Shown: in pieces, positions 43,342-51,482 of the stretch
How the letters are laid out: the number at the start of each line of letters is the position of its first letter
How positions within the stretch are numbered: the stretch's first letter is position 1
From: Sporosarcina cyprini
Lineage (GTDB): Bacteria; Bacillota; Bacilli; Bacillales_A; Planococcaceae
Reading direction: 5' to 3'
Length of the DNA: 64,000 nt
Assembly (NCBI RefSeq): GCF_022048975.1
Contig: NZ_JAKMHX010000025.1
Location: forward strand, 62,001 to 126,000
Translations under genes and position numbers: made by a program
The notes under the pieces: generated by a model
Told to the model about the DNA's origin: nothing
What the model saw: only the letters and a program-made list of their open reading frames with translations
Databases searched by the model: none

Positions 43342-44322
43342 ATGTCGACATTGTTGGAAGTGAATGACTTAAAAACATATTTTTATACGACTAACGGAAT
43401 TGTTCCGTCCGTTGATGGCGTATCATTCTCCTTGGAAGCAGGGCAAACGACTGCGTTAGTTGGAGAGTCCGGCTGTGGAAAAAGTGTTACATCATTTTCC
43501 ATTATGCAGCTGGTAAACGCTCCAGGGAAAATTGTCGGAGGAGAAATCCTTTTTAAAGGCAAGGACTTAACCAGTTTAAGTGATCAAGAAATGCGCAAAA
43601 TTAGAGGCAATGAGATTTCTATGATATTCCAGGAGCCTCTTACTTCTTTAAATCCTATATTGAAAATTGGGGCTCAATTAGACGAGATCCTTCTATTGCA
43701 TCAAACGTTATCCAAAAAAGAAGCAAAGGTTAAAAGCATTGAGATGCTTAAGAAAGTAGGAATTCCGCGAGCTGAACAAGTGTATGAAATGCATCCCCAC
43801 GAATTAAGTGGGGGGATGCGGCAACGTGTCATGATTGCTATGGCGTTATCGTGTAATCCAAGTTTACTCATTGCAGATGAACCTACTACAGCACTGGACG
43901 TCACGATACAAGCTCAAATCTTGAGATTAATGAAAAACTTGAAAAGAGAATTCGAGACTTCCATTTTATTAATTACTCATGATTTGGGGGTTGTTGCAGA
44001 GCTGGCAGATAAGGTAGTCGTGATGTATGCGGGACAGGTTGTTGAAGAAGCGGATGTCATCTCCTTATATGCCGAACCCAAACATCCTTATACAATGGGA
44101 TTGATCCAGAGCACACCTAAAATTGACTCAGAAGTGGATACGTTAAATTCTATACAGGGCAACGTTCCGACTCCTAACAATAAACCATCTGGCTGCTACT
44201 TTCATCCAAGATGTCCATTTGCGATGGATATATGCAAAAGTCAAATGCCGGAGTTGAAAACGAATGAACAGAACGGGAATAAAGTGAGATGTTGGCTGCA
44301 TGAAACAGAGAAGGAAGGGTGA
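43342..44322 (+). CDS. Oligopeptide ABC transporter ATPase (DppD/OppD-like)
   Basis: A 326-residue ABC ATPase. Walker A GESGCGKS, signature LSGGMRQR, Walker B LLIADEPTTALD and the H-loop LITHDLG are all present, and the C-terminal oligo_HPY region ends in GCYFHPRCPFAMDIC, whose cysteines can bind an iron-sulphur cluster in related transporters. ATG 43342 (MSTLLEVNDL) is preferred to the longer frame because GAGAGGGG precedes it and the longer frame would overlap the permease gene. Confidence 0.95.
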   Translation: MSTLLEVNDLKTYFYTTNGIVPSVDGVSFSLEAGQTTALVGESGCGKSVTSFSIMQLVNAPGKIVGGEILFKGKDLTSLSDQEMRKIRGNEISMIFQEPLTSLNPILKIGAQLDEILLLHQTLSKKEAKVKSIEMLKKVGIPRAEQVYEMHPHELSGGMRQRVMIAMALSCNPSLLIADEPTTALDVTIQAQILRLMKNLKREFETSILLITHDLGVVAELADKVVVMYAGQVVEEADVISLYAEPKHPYTMGLIQSTPKIDSEVDTLNSIQGNVPTPNNKPSGCYFHPRCPFAMDICKSQMPELKTNEQNGNKVRCWLHETEKEG

Positions 44323-45336
44323 ATGGTGATGGTAAACAGTGTACCAGTTCAAACGGAAGAGATTCTTGTCGTAAAGAACTTGAAAAAGCACTTTCCCGTA
44401 AACCAACAGCTCTTTAATAAGGAAAAGGAATACTTAAAAGCGGTTGATGGTGTGGATTTACATGTGTACAAAGGGGAAACGTTAGGAATTGTAGGTGAGT
44501 CGGGTTGCGGGAAGTCTACATTAGGGAATGTAATCATGGGATTATTGCAACCGACTGAAGGTGAAATCTATTTTAATGGAATAGAGATTTCAAAAATGAA
44601 AGAGCGGGATCTGAAAAAGTATCGTGTAGACTATCAAATGATTTTCCAAGACCCCTTTTCTTCTTTGAATCCGAGAATGCGTGTTTTTGACTTGATAGCG
44701 GAGCCATTAATCACACATCGTAAGCTCTCGAAGAAGGAATTAGAACAGGAAGTTCATCGTTTAATGGTGGATGTCGGGCTGGATCCATCTTATACCCGCC
44801 GATATCCTCATGAGTTCAGTGGAGGACAGCGGCAACGTATCGGGATCGCACGCGCGCTTTCGTTAAAACCGAAACTGATTATTTGTGATGAACCGGTTTC
44901 AGCGTTAGACGTATCTATTCAGGCACAAATATTGAATTTGCTGGGTGAACTTCAAAAGAAATATGATTTAACATTCATCTTTATCTCTCATGGTTTGCCG
45001 GCTCTTCGTCATGTTAGTGATCGGATCGGTGTCATGTATTTAGGGAATTTGGTGGAACTGGCAACAAAAGAAACACTTTTTAAAAAGCCAATGCATCCGT
45101 ATACCAATGGATTACTAGCTTCGCTGCCTATTTCCGATCCTCGTTTGCGAAGTACAGATAAGGATGAAGTGCTATTGGAGGGGGATATGCCAAGCCCTGT
45201 GCACCCCCCTAGCGGTTGTAAATTCCACACTCGGTGCCCATTTGCGCAAGAGAAATGTAAATTGGTCGTTCCAGATTTTGAAGAGAAAGAGGAAGGGCAC
45301 TTAGTTGCATGCCATTTTCCATTACATCAGGAATGA
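44323..45336 (+). CDS. Oligopeptide ABC transporter ATPase (DppF/OppF-like)
   Basis: A 337-residue ABC ATPase starting immediately after the stop codon of the first ATPase gene, with GAAGGG as ribosome site. Walker A GESGCGKS, signature FSGGQRQR, Walker B LIICDEPVSALD, H-loop FISHGL (Gly replaces the usual Asp after His) and a C-terminal GCKFHTRCPFAQEKC Cys motif are visible. It completes the importer with the DppD-like subunit. Its end overlaps the end of the convergent LysR gene by ten bases. Confidence 0.95.
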   Translation: MVMVNSVPVQTEEILVVKNLKKHFPVNQQLFNKEKEYLKAVDGVDLHVYKGETLGIVGESGCGKSTLGNVIMGLLQPTEGEIYFNGIEISKMKERDLKKYRVDYQMIFQDPFSSLNPRMRVFDLIAEPLITHRKLSKKELEQEVHRLMVDVGLDPSYTRRYPHEFSGGQRQRIGIARALSLKPKLIICDEPVSALDVSIQAQILNLLGELQKKYDLTFIFISHGLPALRHVSDRIGVMYLGNLVELATKETLFKKPMHPYTNGLLASLPISDPRLRSTDKDEVLLEGDMPSPVHPPSGCKFHTRCPFAQEKCKLVVPDFEEKEEGHLVACHFPLHQE

Positions 45337-46229
45337 ATACCATTTTGTTGTGCTTGAATGAAGTCGATAAATTTGCTTACCGTAAAAAGTTCCAAATTGG
45401 ACTTTCGATAGATGAGCCATGTTTTACGGTTAAGGGGCTTGCCTTTATCATTGATGAGATCATGTGTATAGAATGAATTTCGCTCTGTAAGACAAGATTT
45501 TGGAATGATGGAGTACCCCAAGTTTTTGTTTACCATCTCTTTACATGTCTCTACTTTATCTAACTCCATCCGCACTAATGGCGGTGCAGAAAATTGTTCT
45601 TGCCACCAATTTTCAATCATTTGCGCAAGTGGGTTAGTTGCTTTTTCTCCTGGCCCCTTCTTTTTATTGGGCTGGTAAGAAATGAGAGGGAGAAAAGGAA
45701 TTTCCTTTAGAATAATTGGGTTTTTGGAGATGATTGTTAAAGGATCCTCAGCTAGAAGAATCTTTTCATCAAACCAATTGTAATTACCGGTAATGATACC
45801 AATTTGAATTTCATTCTTATTTAGCAATTGGATAATTTCTGAGCTCCATCCAGTCGTTACATTTACTTGGATGGATCCGTATTGGTCTAAAAATTGTTTA
45901 ATAAGAGTTGGTAATTTATATAATGCAAAGTTGCTTGAGACGCCAATCCGAATTGTTCCGGTGGCGTCTTTTTTTAATGTCTTTAAGTTTTCTTCCAGTT
46001 TATTTAAATCAAGAAGCATTTTTTTAGAGAAATCAACTAAATATTCACCTTCCGGAGTGAAAAATAACTTATTTCCTTCCCGCGTGTAAAGTTTAATCTG
46101 ATACTCTTCTTCCAATTTTTGTAAACGATACGTAATAGCGGGTTGAGACGTAAACAGCTTTTCAGCAGCCTTGGTAAGATTTTTTTCTTCATATACAGAA
46201 ATTAGCATCAAGCAATCTTGCTTTTGCAT
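45327..46229 (-). CDS. LysR-family transcriptional regulator
   Basis: A 300-residue LysR-type regulator. The N-terminal winged helix-turn-helix (residues about 5-65) has the family pattern LTKAAEKLFTSQPAITYRLQ; residues about 90-295 form the periplasmic-binding-like effector domain (GTIRIGVSSNFALYKLPTLI). It ends inside the last gene of the oligopeptide operon, converging with it. LysR regulators usually control a divergent gene; here the nearest divergent sequence is a decayed region, so control of the peptidase/ABC operon from a distance is plausible but not shown. Confidence 0.93.
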   Translation of the reverse strand: MQKQDCLMLISVYEEKNLTKAAEKLFTSQPAITYRLQKLEEEYQIKLYTREGNKLFFTPEGEYLVDFSKKMLLDLNKLEENLKTLKKDATGTIRIGVSSNFALYKLPTLIKQFLDQYGSIQVNVTTGWSSEIIQLLNKNEIQIGIITGNYNWFDEKILLAEDPLTIISKNPIILKEIPFLPLISYQPNKKKGPGEKATNPLAQMIENWWQEQFSAPPLVRMELDKVETCKEMVNKNLGYSIIPKSCLTERNSFYTHDLINDKGKPLNRKTWLIYRKSNLELFTVSKFIDFIQAQQNGIHS

Positions 46230-46414
46230 AAGAAACCTCCTTAAGTTTGAGCGATGAAGAATATGAGTATTGCTTCTTTTAGCTTTTTAAGTAGTCCTGC
46301 CCTATATGTAAATGTTAAATAGTAAAACAATATACTCTATTTAATGTAATTTGTAAGTCAAGAGATGTCAAAAACATAAGAAGGAATCATATTCACTCTG
46401 ATTGTTTTGTTGAG

Positions 46415-46535
46415 GGTACCTGTTGCGAATATCTAGGATGCGGCTGAGTTGAAATTGGCTATGGAGCAGTTGTACCGAAGCGAAGAGTTTGAGATGTTGC
46501 GCGGGCAGGTTCAGCGGGCGGTTGACGGTTTATGA
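46415..46535 (+). pseudogene. Remnant of a PD-(D/E)XK-type gene (C-terminal end)
   Basis: About 120 bases closely similar to the last ~40 codons of the gene at 36410. In frame it reads VANI-stop-DAAELKLAMEQL ... FEMLRGQVQRAVDGL before a TGA at 46533-46535. An in-frame TAG at 46433-46435 and loss of everything upstream make it a dead fragment. It shows that this gene family was duplicated or moved within the window. Confidence 0.85.
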
Positions 46536-46613
46536 GCCATTAAACAAAAGATGAGTAAACTGACTTTCATTATGTACGTCCTAATAGTTGAATGATTCGG
46601 GAGGATGAATAAA

Positions 46614-46792
46614 ATGGCACTGAAAGTATTTGCATCTAGCTTGTTACTTATACTCAGTTGGTTACTATTTGCTTTAAGTGCCTACTTGCGATTATTCCTT
46701 TTGTAGTTTTATTCATTTCTGCTTTGTCATGTATGTATGGCTCAAAGAAACTTGGCGTTAGAAAGAGAGATAAGGCGATTTCCTCTGTTTAA
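46614..46792 (+). pseudogene. Frameshifted small membrane protein gene
   Basis: Behind GGGAGGATGAATAAA an ATG at 46614 opens a hydrophobic frame that stops after 30 codons at 46704-46706. In the -1 frame a second hydrophobic stretch (AIIPFVVLFISALSCMYG, then KKLGVRKRDK) continues to TAA at 46790-46792. Together they would make a ~60-residue two-TM protein with a basic C-terminus, so a one-base deletion around 46675-46690 is likely. It could also be a sequencing error or, less likely, programmed frameshifting. Confidence 0.55.
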
Positions 46793-46812
46793 CTTGGAAA
46801 TTACTTATTACG

Positions 46813-46842
46813 ATACCAGGCACTGTTCTAGTGCCTGGTACT
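46813..46842. terminator. Inverted repeat between the frameshifted gene and the Rgg-like gene
   Basis: TACCAGGCACT (46814-46824) / AGTGCCTGGTA (46830-46840). It shares its core with hairpins at 13682 and 15821. T-runs are poor on both sides, so termination strength is uncertain. Confidence 0.55.
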
Positions 46843-46845
46843 TGT

Positions 46846-47745
46846 TCAATTACGAATCAAAATCTGCTCAATATAATTCTCAATACGATTCGCTTGCCCA
46901 ACAGATCCTAATTCCGTAAATAGTTGAATGGCCTTGCGCATGGTGACAAGTCCCTCTTCTTTATTTCCCAATCGCCATTCATAGGCGCCTTTCAGATGGA
47001 TTAGGTTCGCGCGCTCGAATAGTTTGTTTTCGGGGAGTGCGAGCTTGTTCAGATAGGTAAAGAACTCGGCCAATTCATCCTTAAATCGAATCTCTTTGGA
47101 GAAATGATGGACAGGTCCCAATAGATATATAATGGTATTCATAAGGATGGTGCCGATGATTTCATTCACCTTTTGGTAATCCTGGTACCGGATGCTTTTT
47201 TCGTATGCGGTATGAGAGAGCTGGAGCACCAATTCTGGCTCCAGAAATAGCATCGTCGCATTATAGAGCAAAAACTCATAATGGCCCCACACTTCAACGC
47301 CAAAGAAGTAATCGGATAGCTTTTGAATGTCCTCTTTTTGTATTTCTTCCTCACCCATCGTTTTGTTGTCGATGATGCATTCATACACATCTAACATCAA
47401 AACATGATATCGATACTTGTCCACGCCGGATTTCTTCCACTGTTTCATTTCCTGCTCTCTTAATTTTCGTAACCCCGCTGAATCGCTCTGCTTATATGCA
47501 AGGCTGACCGCTTTGAAAAACTGTTCGAGCCGGCTTGGCTGGAATTCATTGTGTACGAATAAAAACTCATCAAAACTCATCATCAATTTTTCCAATATCC
47601 TTGAAAACAGCCCAAGGGTTATATCAGAATCGCCCCGTTCAAATTTAGACAGGAACGAGATCGAGCAAATCTCCTCTGCCAATACCTTCATCGTCAAGCC
47701 TTTTTGTTCCCTGATTTGCCGTAGTGTTTCCCCGTATGATCGCAT
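46846..47745 (-). CDS. Rgg/XRE-type transcriptional regulator with helical repeat domain
   Basis: A 299-residue regulator. Residues about 4-60 are an XRE helix-turn-helix (GETLRQIREQKGLTMKVLAE, SISFLSKFERGDSDITLGLF). The rest is a helical repeat domain as in Rgg/GadR/MutR regulators, many of which bind short peptides. It is divergent from an amidohydrolase gene with only 104 bases between start codons, which contain three TATARTGGA repeats. Control of the amidohydrolase is the natural inference. No peptide pheromone gene is identifiable; the small hydrophobic frame nearby is better explained as a broken membrane protein gene. Confidence 0.85.
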   Translation of the reverse strand: MRSYGETLRQIREQKGLTMKVLAEEICSISFLSKFERGDSDITLGLFSRILEKLMMSFDEFLFVHNEFQPSRLEQFFKAVSLAYKQSDSAGLRKLREQEMKQWKKSGVDKYRYHVLMLDVYECIIDNKTMGEEEIQKEDIQKLSDYFFGVEVWGHYEFLLYNATMLFLEPELVLQLSHTAYEKSIRYQDYQKVNEIIGTILMNTIIYLLGPVHHFSKEIRFKDELAEFFTYLNKLALPENKLFERANLIHLKGAYEWRLGNKEEGLVTMRKAIQLFTELGSVGQANRIENYIEQILIRN

Positions 47746-47760
47746 TTGTCCCCCTCAATT

Positions 47761-47832
47761 CCACTATATGAAAATTAAATAAATCCCTGTAAAGATCCAC
47801 TATACAATGACCTTAAGATAATTCCATTATAC
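47761..47832. promoter_or_regulatory. Three operator-like repeats in the Rgg-like/amidohydrolase intergenic region
   Basis: CCACTATAT (47761-47769), CCACTATAC (47797-47805) and CCATTATAC (47824-47832) in the same orientation, 36 and 27 bases apart. On the minus strand they read TATARTGG and could overlap promoter -10 elements of the regulator. Confidence 0.55.
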
Positions 47833-47849
47833 AGAAGGAGGCGGCTATA

Positions 47850-49208
47850 ATGGCTGAAGCAAACCACTACATTGTAAAAAACGGTACGATTATTGATGTG
47901 GAAAATGGGGGATCTTTTCTTGGGTCGATTGAAATTGAAGGGACGAAGATCAAGCGGATATACAGAGCGGGTGAAAGTTTGCCAGAAAGCATTCGAACAA
48001 TCGATGCAACTGGTACCTATCTCATGCCGGGACTAATCGATATGCATTGTCATATCCAAGAAAGGTTTGCACTACATTTCTTGGCATCCGGTGTGACGAC
48101 GGTACGAAATCCGGCGAGTAATGTATTCATGATCGAGGATTTGCTGGATGCTCCGCTAGATGCGCCGACTCCACGTGTTTTTACAGCTGATCGGATGATT
48201 GACGGGGAGCCTGGCCTTTGGGGGCCGACAAGCTTTGGGAACCTGGTCACGGAAGACCCTGAAAAAGCTAGACAGGAAGTGAGAAGACAGGCTGCAGTCG
48301 GTGCGAATTTCATCAAAGTCTATGGCTTGGCGAATAAAGAAGTGATCCAGGCAACTGTGGAGGAGGCTAGAAAATTCGATTTAGAAGTGGCCTGCGACTT
48401 GATTCATTCCCAAAATGTAAGCGCGTTGGATGCTGCGAAGCTGGGTGTAACATGGTTCGAACATGCTTCTGGATTTGTGCAGGCGATCTATCCAGGGTGG
48501 TATCCATCTGCCGACCAAGGGGAATGGAGCCATATCGATTGGGAACAGCCTGACGAAGAGAAGATTAGAGATTTGTGTGAACAGATGCTCCAATACAATG
48601 TGAAGCTCTGTCCAACACTTGTCCTGATCGATCAGACGAATCAGTATCCAGACATCTGGCATCCGCATAATGTGGTAACCAATTCACTTGAGGAACATGA
48701 TATTTTAATGAGCCATTGGAGCACGATGGAGGAGCACGCAGAGTTAATGAAGCAGCAGCTTGGCCAACAGCATACATTCACGAAGATGGTCGCAAGAACC
48801 TATTTTGACCTTGGGGGCACGGTTGTTGCGGGGACTGATACGCCCGCGCTCCTCTACACTTTCCCTGGCATGGCGCTACATCGAGAGTTGGAACTGTTCC
48901 ATGAGATCGGGATGACTGAAATGGAAGCACTCCAGTCAGCGACAATCCATGCGGCCCGTTCCGTCAAACTCGAAAACATTGGAGCAATCAAAGAATGGTA
49001 CATTGCCGATTTGCTCGTGTTGAATGAAAATCCGCTAGAAGCGATCCAGCATACGAAAAGTATCCATCGCATCATGAAAGGTGGAAAAATGTACACCCAA
49101 GAAGAGATTCTGCAGCATGTTCCAAGCAAAGAGGCGGTGGAGAAGAAAATGACAGAATTCCAAGAGAGGTGGAATGCTAAGATGGGGCAGGTGGATAGGG
49201 TTGATTAA
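47850..49208 (+). CDS. Metal-dependent amidohydrolase
   Basis: A 452-residue amidohydrolase-superfamily protein. Binuclear metal ligands are evident: H66 and H68 (GLIDMHCHI), K156 (NFIKVYG, the carbamylated lysine), H205 (FEHASG) and D330 (VVAGTDTP). Its closest layout is the imidazolonepropionase/Xaa-Pro-dipeptidase-like group of cytoplasmic amidohydrolases that cut cyclic amides or peptidic bonds. GGAGG precedes the ATG. It is divergent from the Rgg-like regulator. Its N-terminal ~60 and C-terminal ~70 residues make the usual small beta-sandwich. Confidence 0.9.
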   Translation: MAEANHYIVKNGTIIDVENGGSFLGSIEIEGTKIKRIYRAGESLPESIRTIDATGTYLMPGLIDMHCHIQERFALHFLASGVTTVRNPASNVFMIEDLLDAPLDAPTPRVFTADRMIDGEPGLWGPTSFGNLVTEDPEKARQEVRRQAAVGANFIKVYGLANKEVIQATVEEARKFDLEVACDLIHSQNVSALDAAKLGVTWFEHASGFVQAIYPGWYPSADQGEWSHIDWEQPDEEKIRDLCEQMLQYNVKLCPTLVLIDQTNQYPDIWHPHNVVTNSLEEHDILMSHWSTMEEHAELMKQQLGQQHTFTKMVARTYFDLGGTVVAGTDTPALLYTFPGMALHRELELFHEIGMTEMEALQSATIHAARSVKLENIGAIKEWYIADLLVLNENPLEAIQHTKSIHRIMKGGKMYTQEEILQHVPSKEAVEKKMTEFQERWNAKMGQVDRVD

Positions 49209-49291
49209 AAGAATATGGAGACAAAGGTGATTAGTAAATAGTGCGTTGAAATTTACTAAGTGTCCGACCAGGTAATTTTTTATTATACATT

Positions 49292-49317
49292 TGAAACTTT
49301 TCCTGAAATCTCTCGTC
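49292..49317 (+). promoter_or_regulatory. ECF-sigma-type promoter of SLH gene 3
   Basis: TGAAAC (49292-49297), 16-base spacer, CGTC (49314-49317) followed by TGTACG; nearly the same as at 31581. Confidence 0.82.
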
Positions 49318-49367
49318 TGTACGTTGCTTGAAAGAGAGTGACATATAAAAAGAGAGGGTGGCAACAC

Positions 49368-50879
49368 TTGAAGAAGAAACTACTTATCGCATTTAGTGCC
49401 ATTTTGCTTCTGTGCAGTTTGCCTGTAACCGGCAACGCAGCAGCCAAACAGCGATTCTCTGACGTACCGGACACAAAATATTTTGCGCAAGCTGTGAATG
49501 AATTAGCTGAACGGAATATTATTGGAGGATATCCAGACGGCACTTTTAAGCCGGGTAATCCCATTACGCGGGGACAGGCAGCCGCCATCATTGCGAAATT
49601 AACGAATATGGATCTTGCGAACGTCAAGAATCCGAATTTTAAGGATGTCACAGAATCGAATGGCTACTACAAAGCGATTGCCGCGCTGGCTGAGGCAAAT
49701 ATTATCGGCGGCTATGCAGATGGACGTTACGGACCGAATGATCCGATCAAACGGGGACAGCTAGCATCGATTCTTGTCAAAGCCTTCGATTTGCCCCGTT
49801 ATTCTTTCTATGACATGAAAAATCCATTTAAGGATGTCGTAGAGTACGAGTCGCACGGCTCTAGTGTTCTTATCCTCTACCGACTGGGCATTGCGGGTGG
49901 CACATCTCCTGACCGGTTCAGCATCAACGCCCCCGTAACGAGAGGACAGGCATCGAAGATGATGAAAGGGACAGAAGAATTGAAACCGTCAATGGTATCG
50001 CTTGATGCGAAAGAGTTTGGAATGGACGGAATCACTTCAGTCATATGGAAATCGGAGCAGAATCTGTACGAAGCGATTGTTGTGCATGGCCAAGCAGGTG
50101 TTTCTGATCGGCTGCAGCTAATTCCGCTAAAGGAAGGGACAGAAACACTTAACTTAGGCGGGCACATGGGAAATCCGCCTATCGCTAATAAGGATTATGT
50201 CTATAAGAAGTACTACGTGCATGTCAAAAAAATGAACGGTGAATTGACACTTACCCTGGAAGAGACGAATGACTATTTGCCGACCGAAGCATCCCTTGCA
50301 GTGTATGCTGGCGAAAAGATCGAAACGATCAGTCTTACAACACTAGATGGAACATTGCTAAATGCAACTGCCCCGTTTAAGCAATGCGAGAGAACGCAAA
50401 ATGTATGCATGACCATTGATAAACCGGGTAGCTATATCGCCAAGGCCCGTTTTACCGGAGGAAAAGAAGTGCAATACGCCATCGAAGCGAAAGAACCGAA
50501 GGAAAACTACTTCCATTATGATATCGACACATTGAGAGAGCAGACTTCCTATGTATTTGATACGGAATCACTGTTTGATCATAATGACTACTATGACAAG
50601 GAAGCGGCCCAAAATATTGGAAAGCATAAAATTGTAACGAATAACGCAAATGAGATCGCAGAGATTGTAAGAGATCCAGGCACAAATATATTCCGAGTGA
50701 AGGCGAAGAAAGTTGGAACGGTCGAAGTGGAATTTGAGAAAGGTGTATACTGGATGGACGGCCAGCCCGGCGATGCGATATCGGGTATCACGACCGGAAT
50801 GAAGATTACAGTTAAGGATATGAACGGCCTGATTAATATTTCTGTATTACCCATCTACACAATTAACTCAGATATGTAA
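49368..50879 (+). CDS. SLH-domain cell-surface protein 3
   Basis: A 503-residue exported protein, clear paralogue of the protein at 31655 over its whole length. A signal peptide (KKKLLIAFSAILLLCSLPVTG) is followed by three SLH repeats (FSDVPDTKYFAQAVNELAER with GGYPDGTFKPGNPITRGQAA; FKDVTESNGYYKAIAALAE with YGPNDPIKRGQLA; a third ending PVTRGQASKM) and a beta-rich C-terminal domain of ~280 residues. The start is TTG 49368 behind AGAGAGGGTGG. SLH repeats should anchor it to pyruvylated wall polymer. Both the coding sequence and the ECF-type promoter were duplicated together. Confidence 0.92.
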   Translation: MKKKLLIAFSAILLLCSLPVTGNAAAKQRFSDVPDTKYFAQAVNELAERNIIGGYPDGTFKPGNPITRGQAAAIIAKLTNMDLANVKNPNFKDVTESNGYYKAIAALAEANIIGGYADGRYGPNDPIKRGQLASILVKAFDLPRYSFYDMKNPFKDVVEYESHGSSVLILYRLGIAGGTSPDRFSINAPVTRGQASKMMKGTEELKPSMVSLDAKEFGMDGITSVIWKSEQNLYEAIVVHGQAGVSDRLQLIPLKEGTETLNLGGHMGNPPIANKDYVYKKYYVHVKKMNGELTLTLEETNDYLPTEASLAVYAGEKIETISLTTLDGTLLNATAPFKQCERTQNVCMTIDKPGSYIAKARFTGGKEVQYAIEAKEPKENYFHYDIDTLREQTSYVFDTESLFDHNDYYDKEAAQNIGKHKIVTNNANEIAEIVRDPGTNIFRVKAKKVGTVEVEFEKGVYWMDGQPGDAISGITTGMKITVKDMNGLINISVLPIYTINSDM

Positions 50880-50884
50880 GCAAA

Positions 50885-50914
50885 AAAGCAGGCATGTATG
50901 TGCCTGCTTTATTC
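50885..50914 (+). terminator. Terminator after SLH gene 3
   Basis: AAAGCAGGCA (50885-50894) / TGCCTGCTTT (50901-50910) followed by ATT; the stem is strong and closely spaced to the stop codon. Confidence 0.88.
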
Positions 50915-50974
50915 ATACAACTAATGGGCAACGGCTATAGCGTTCATGGTTCATTCACCATATAACCAACACCC

Positions 50975-51340
50975 TTACAAGATCGCCTCAGCAATAATCC
51001 GGTCCAGCTTCCGAACATCCACTTTTCGATTCAAGTTCAACTTCAGCTTTCCAGCCTTCGTCCACAATTCTATTTCTGCATTCATGTCGAGCTTCCCAGC
51101 ATTCTCTGTCGAATACATATGGATCGAGCTGAACGGAATTGTGTAGATTTCCACCTTCTTGCCCGTCAGTCCTTGCTTGTCCGCGATAATAAATCGTTTG
51201 TTCGTCACGACTGCAACATCGCGAATTGTTTTATAGGCGACTTCTGCCGTTTCCCCTTCAATTAATAGTTCCGTAATTTCATTCGGCACGGGCACTTCCT
51301 CTGTGAACGTCCATGCCATCATGGCTGTAAGGTCTGCCAT
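50975..51340 (-). CDS. Bacterial PH-domain protein
   Basis: A 121-residue protein matching the bacterial pleckstrin-homology (bPH_1) family: seven predicted beta strands (ELLIEGETAEVAYKTIRDVA, VTNKRFIIADKQG, EIYTIPFSSIHMYSTENAG, IELWTKAGKLKLNLNR) and a C-terminal helix (VRKLDRIIAEAIL). Bacterial PH proteins form ring-like oligomers; no function is assigned to most. ATG 51340 is preferred because AGGAG lies eight bases upstream, while the longer frame begins at a GTG inside that site. Confidence 0.87.
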   Translation of the reverse strand: MADLTAMMAWTFTEEVPVPNEITELLIEGETAEVAYKTIRDVAVVTNKRFIIADKQGLTGKKVEIYTIPFSSIHMYSTENAGKLDMNAEIELWTKAGKLKLNLNRKVDVRKLDRIIAEAIL

Positions 51341-51482
51341 CTTCACCACTCCTTTTTTTCCTTTATCATCCCATAGGAGTAAATTAAAGTATAGAAGTAA
51401 ACTATGGTATTTATTGTTTAGAATGTGATGTTTTGCTCACGACATACTTGCATTCTATTCCAAACTTCTTATTCTTACTCAA

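Noticed and set aside
46614-46706. A short hydrophobic peptide gene next to an Rgg-like regulator, suggesting an SHP-type pheromone
   Set aside because: The continuation of hydrophobic and basic coding sequence in the -1 frame after the stop fits a broken ~60-aa membrane protein better; SHP-like processing features are not seen.
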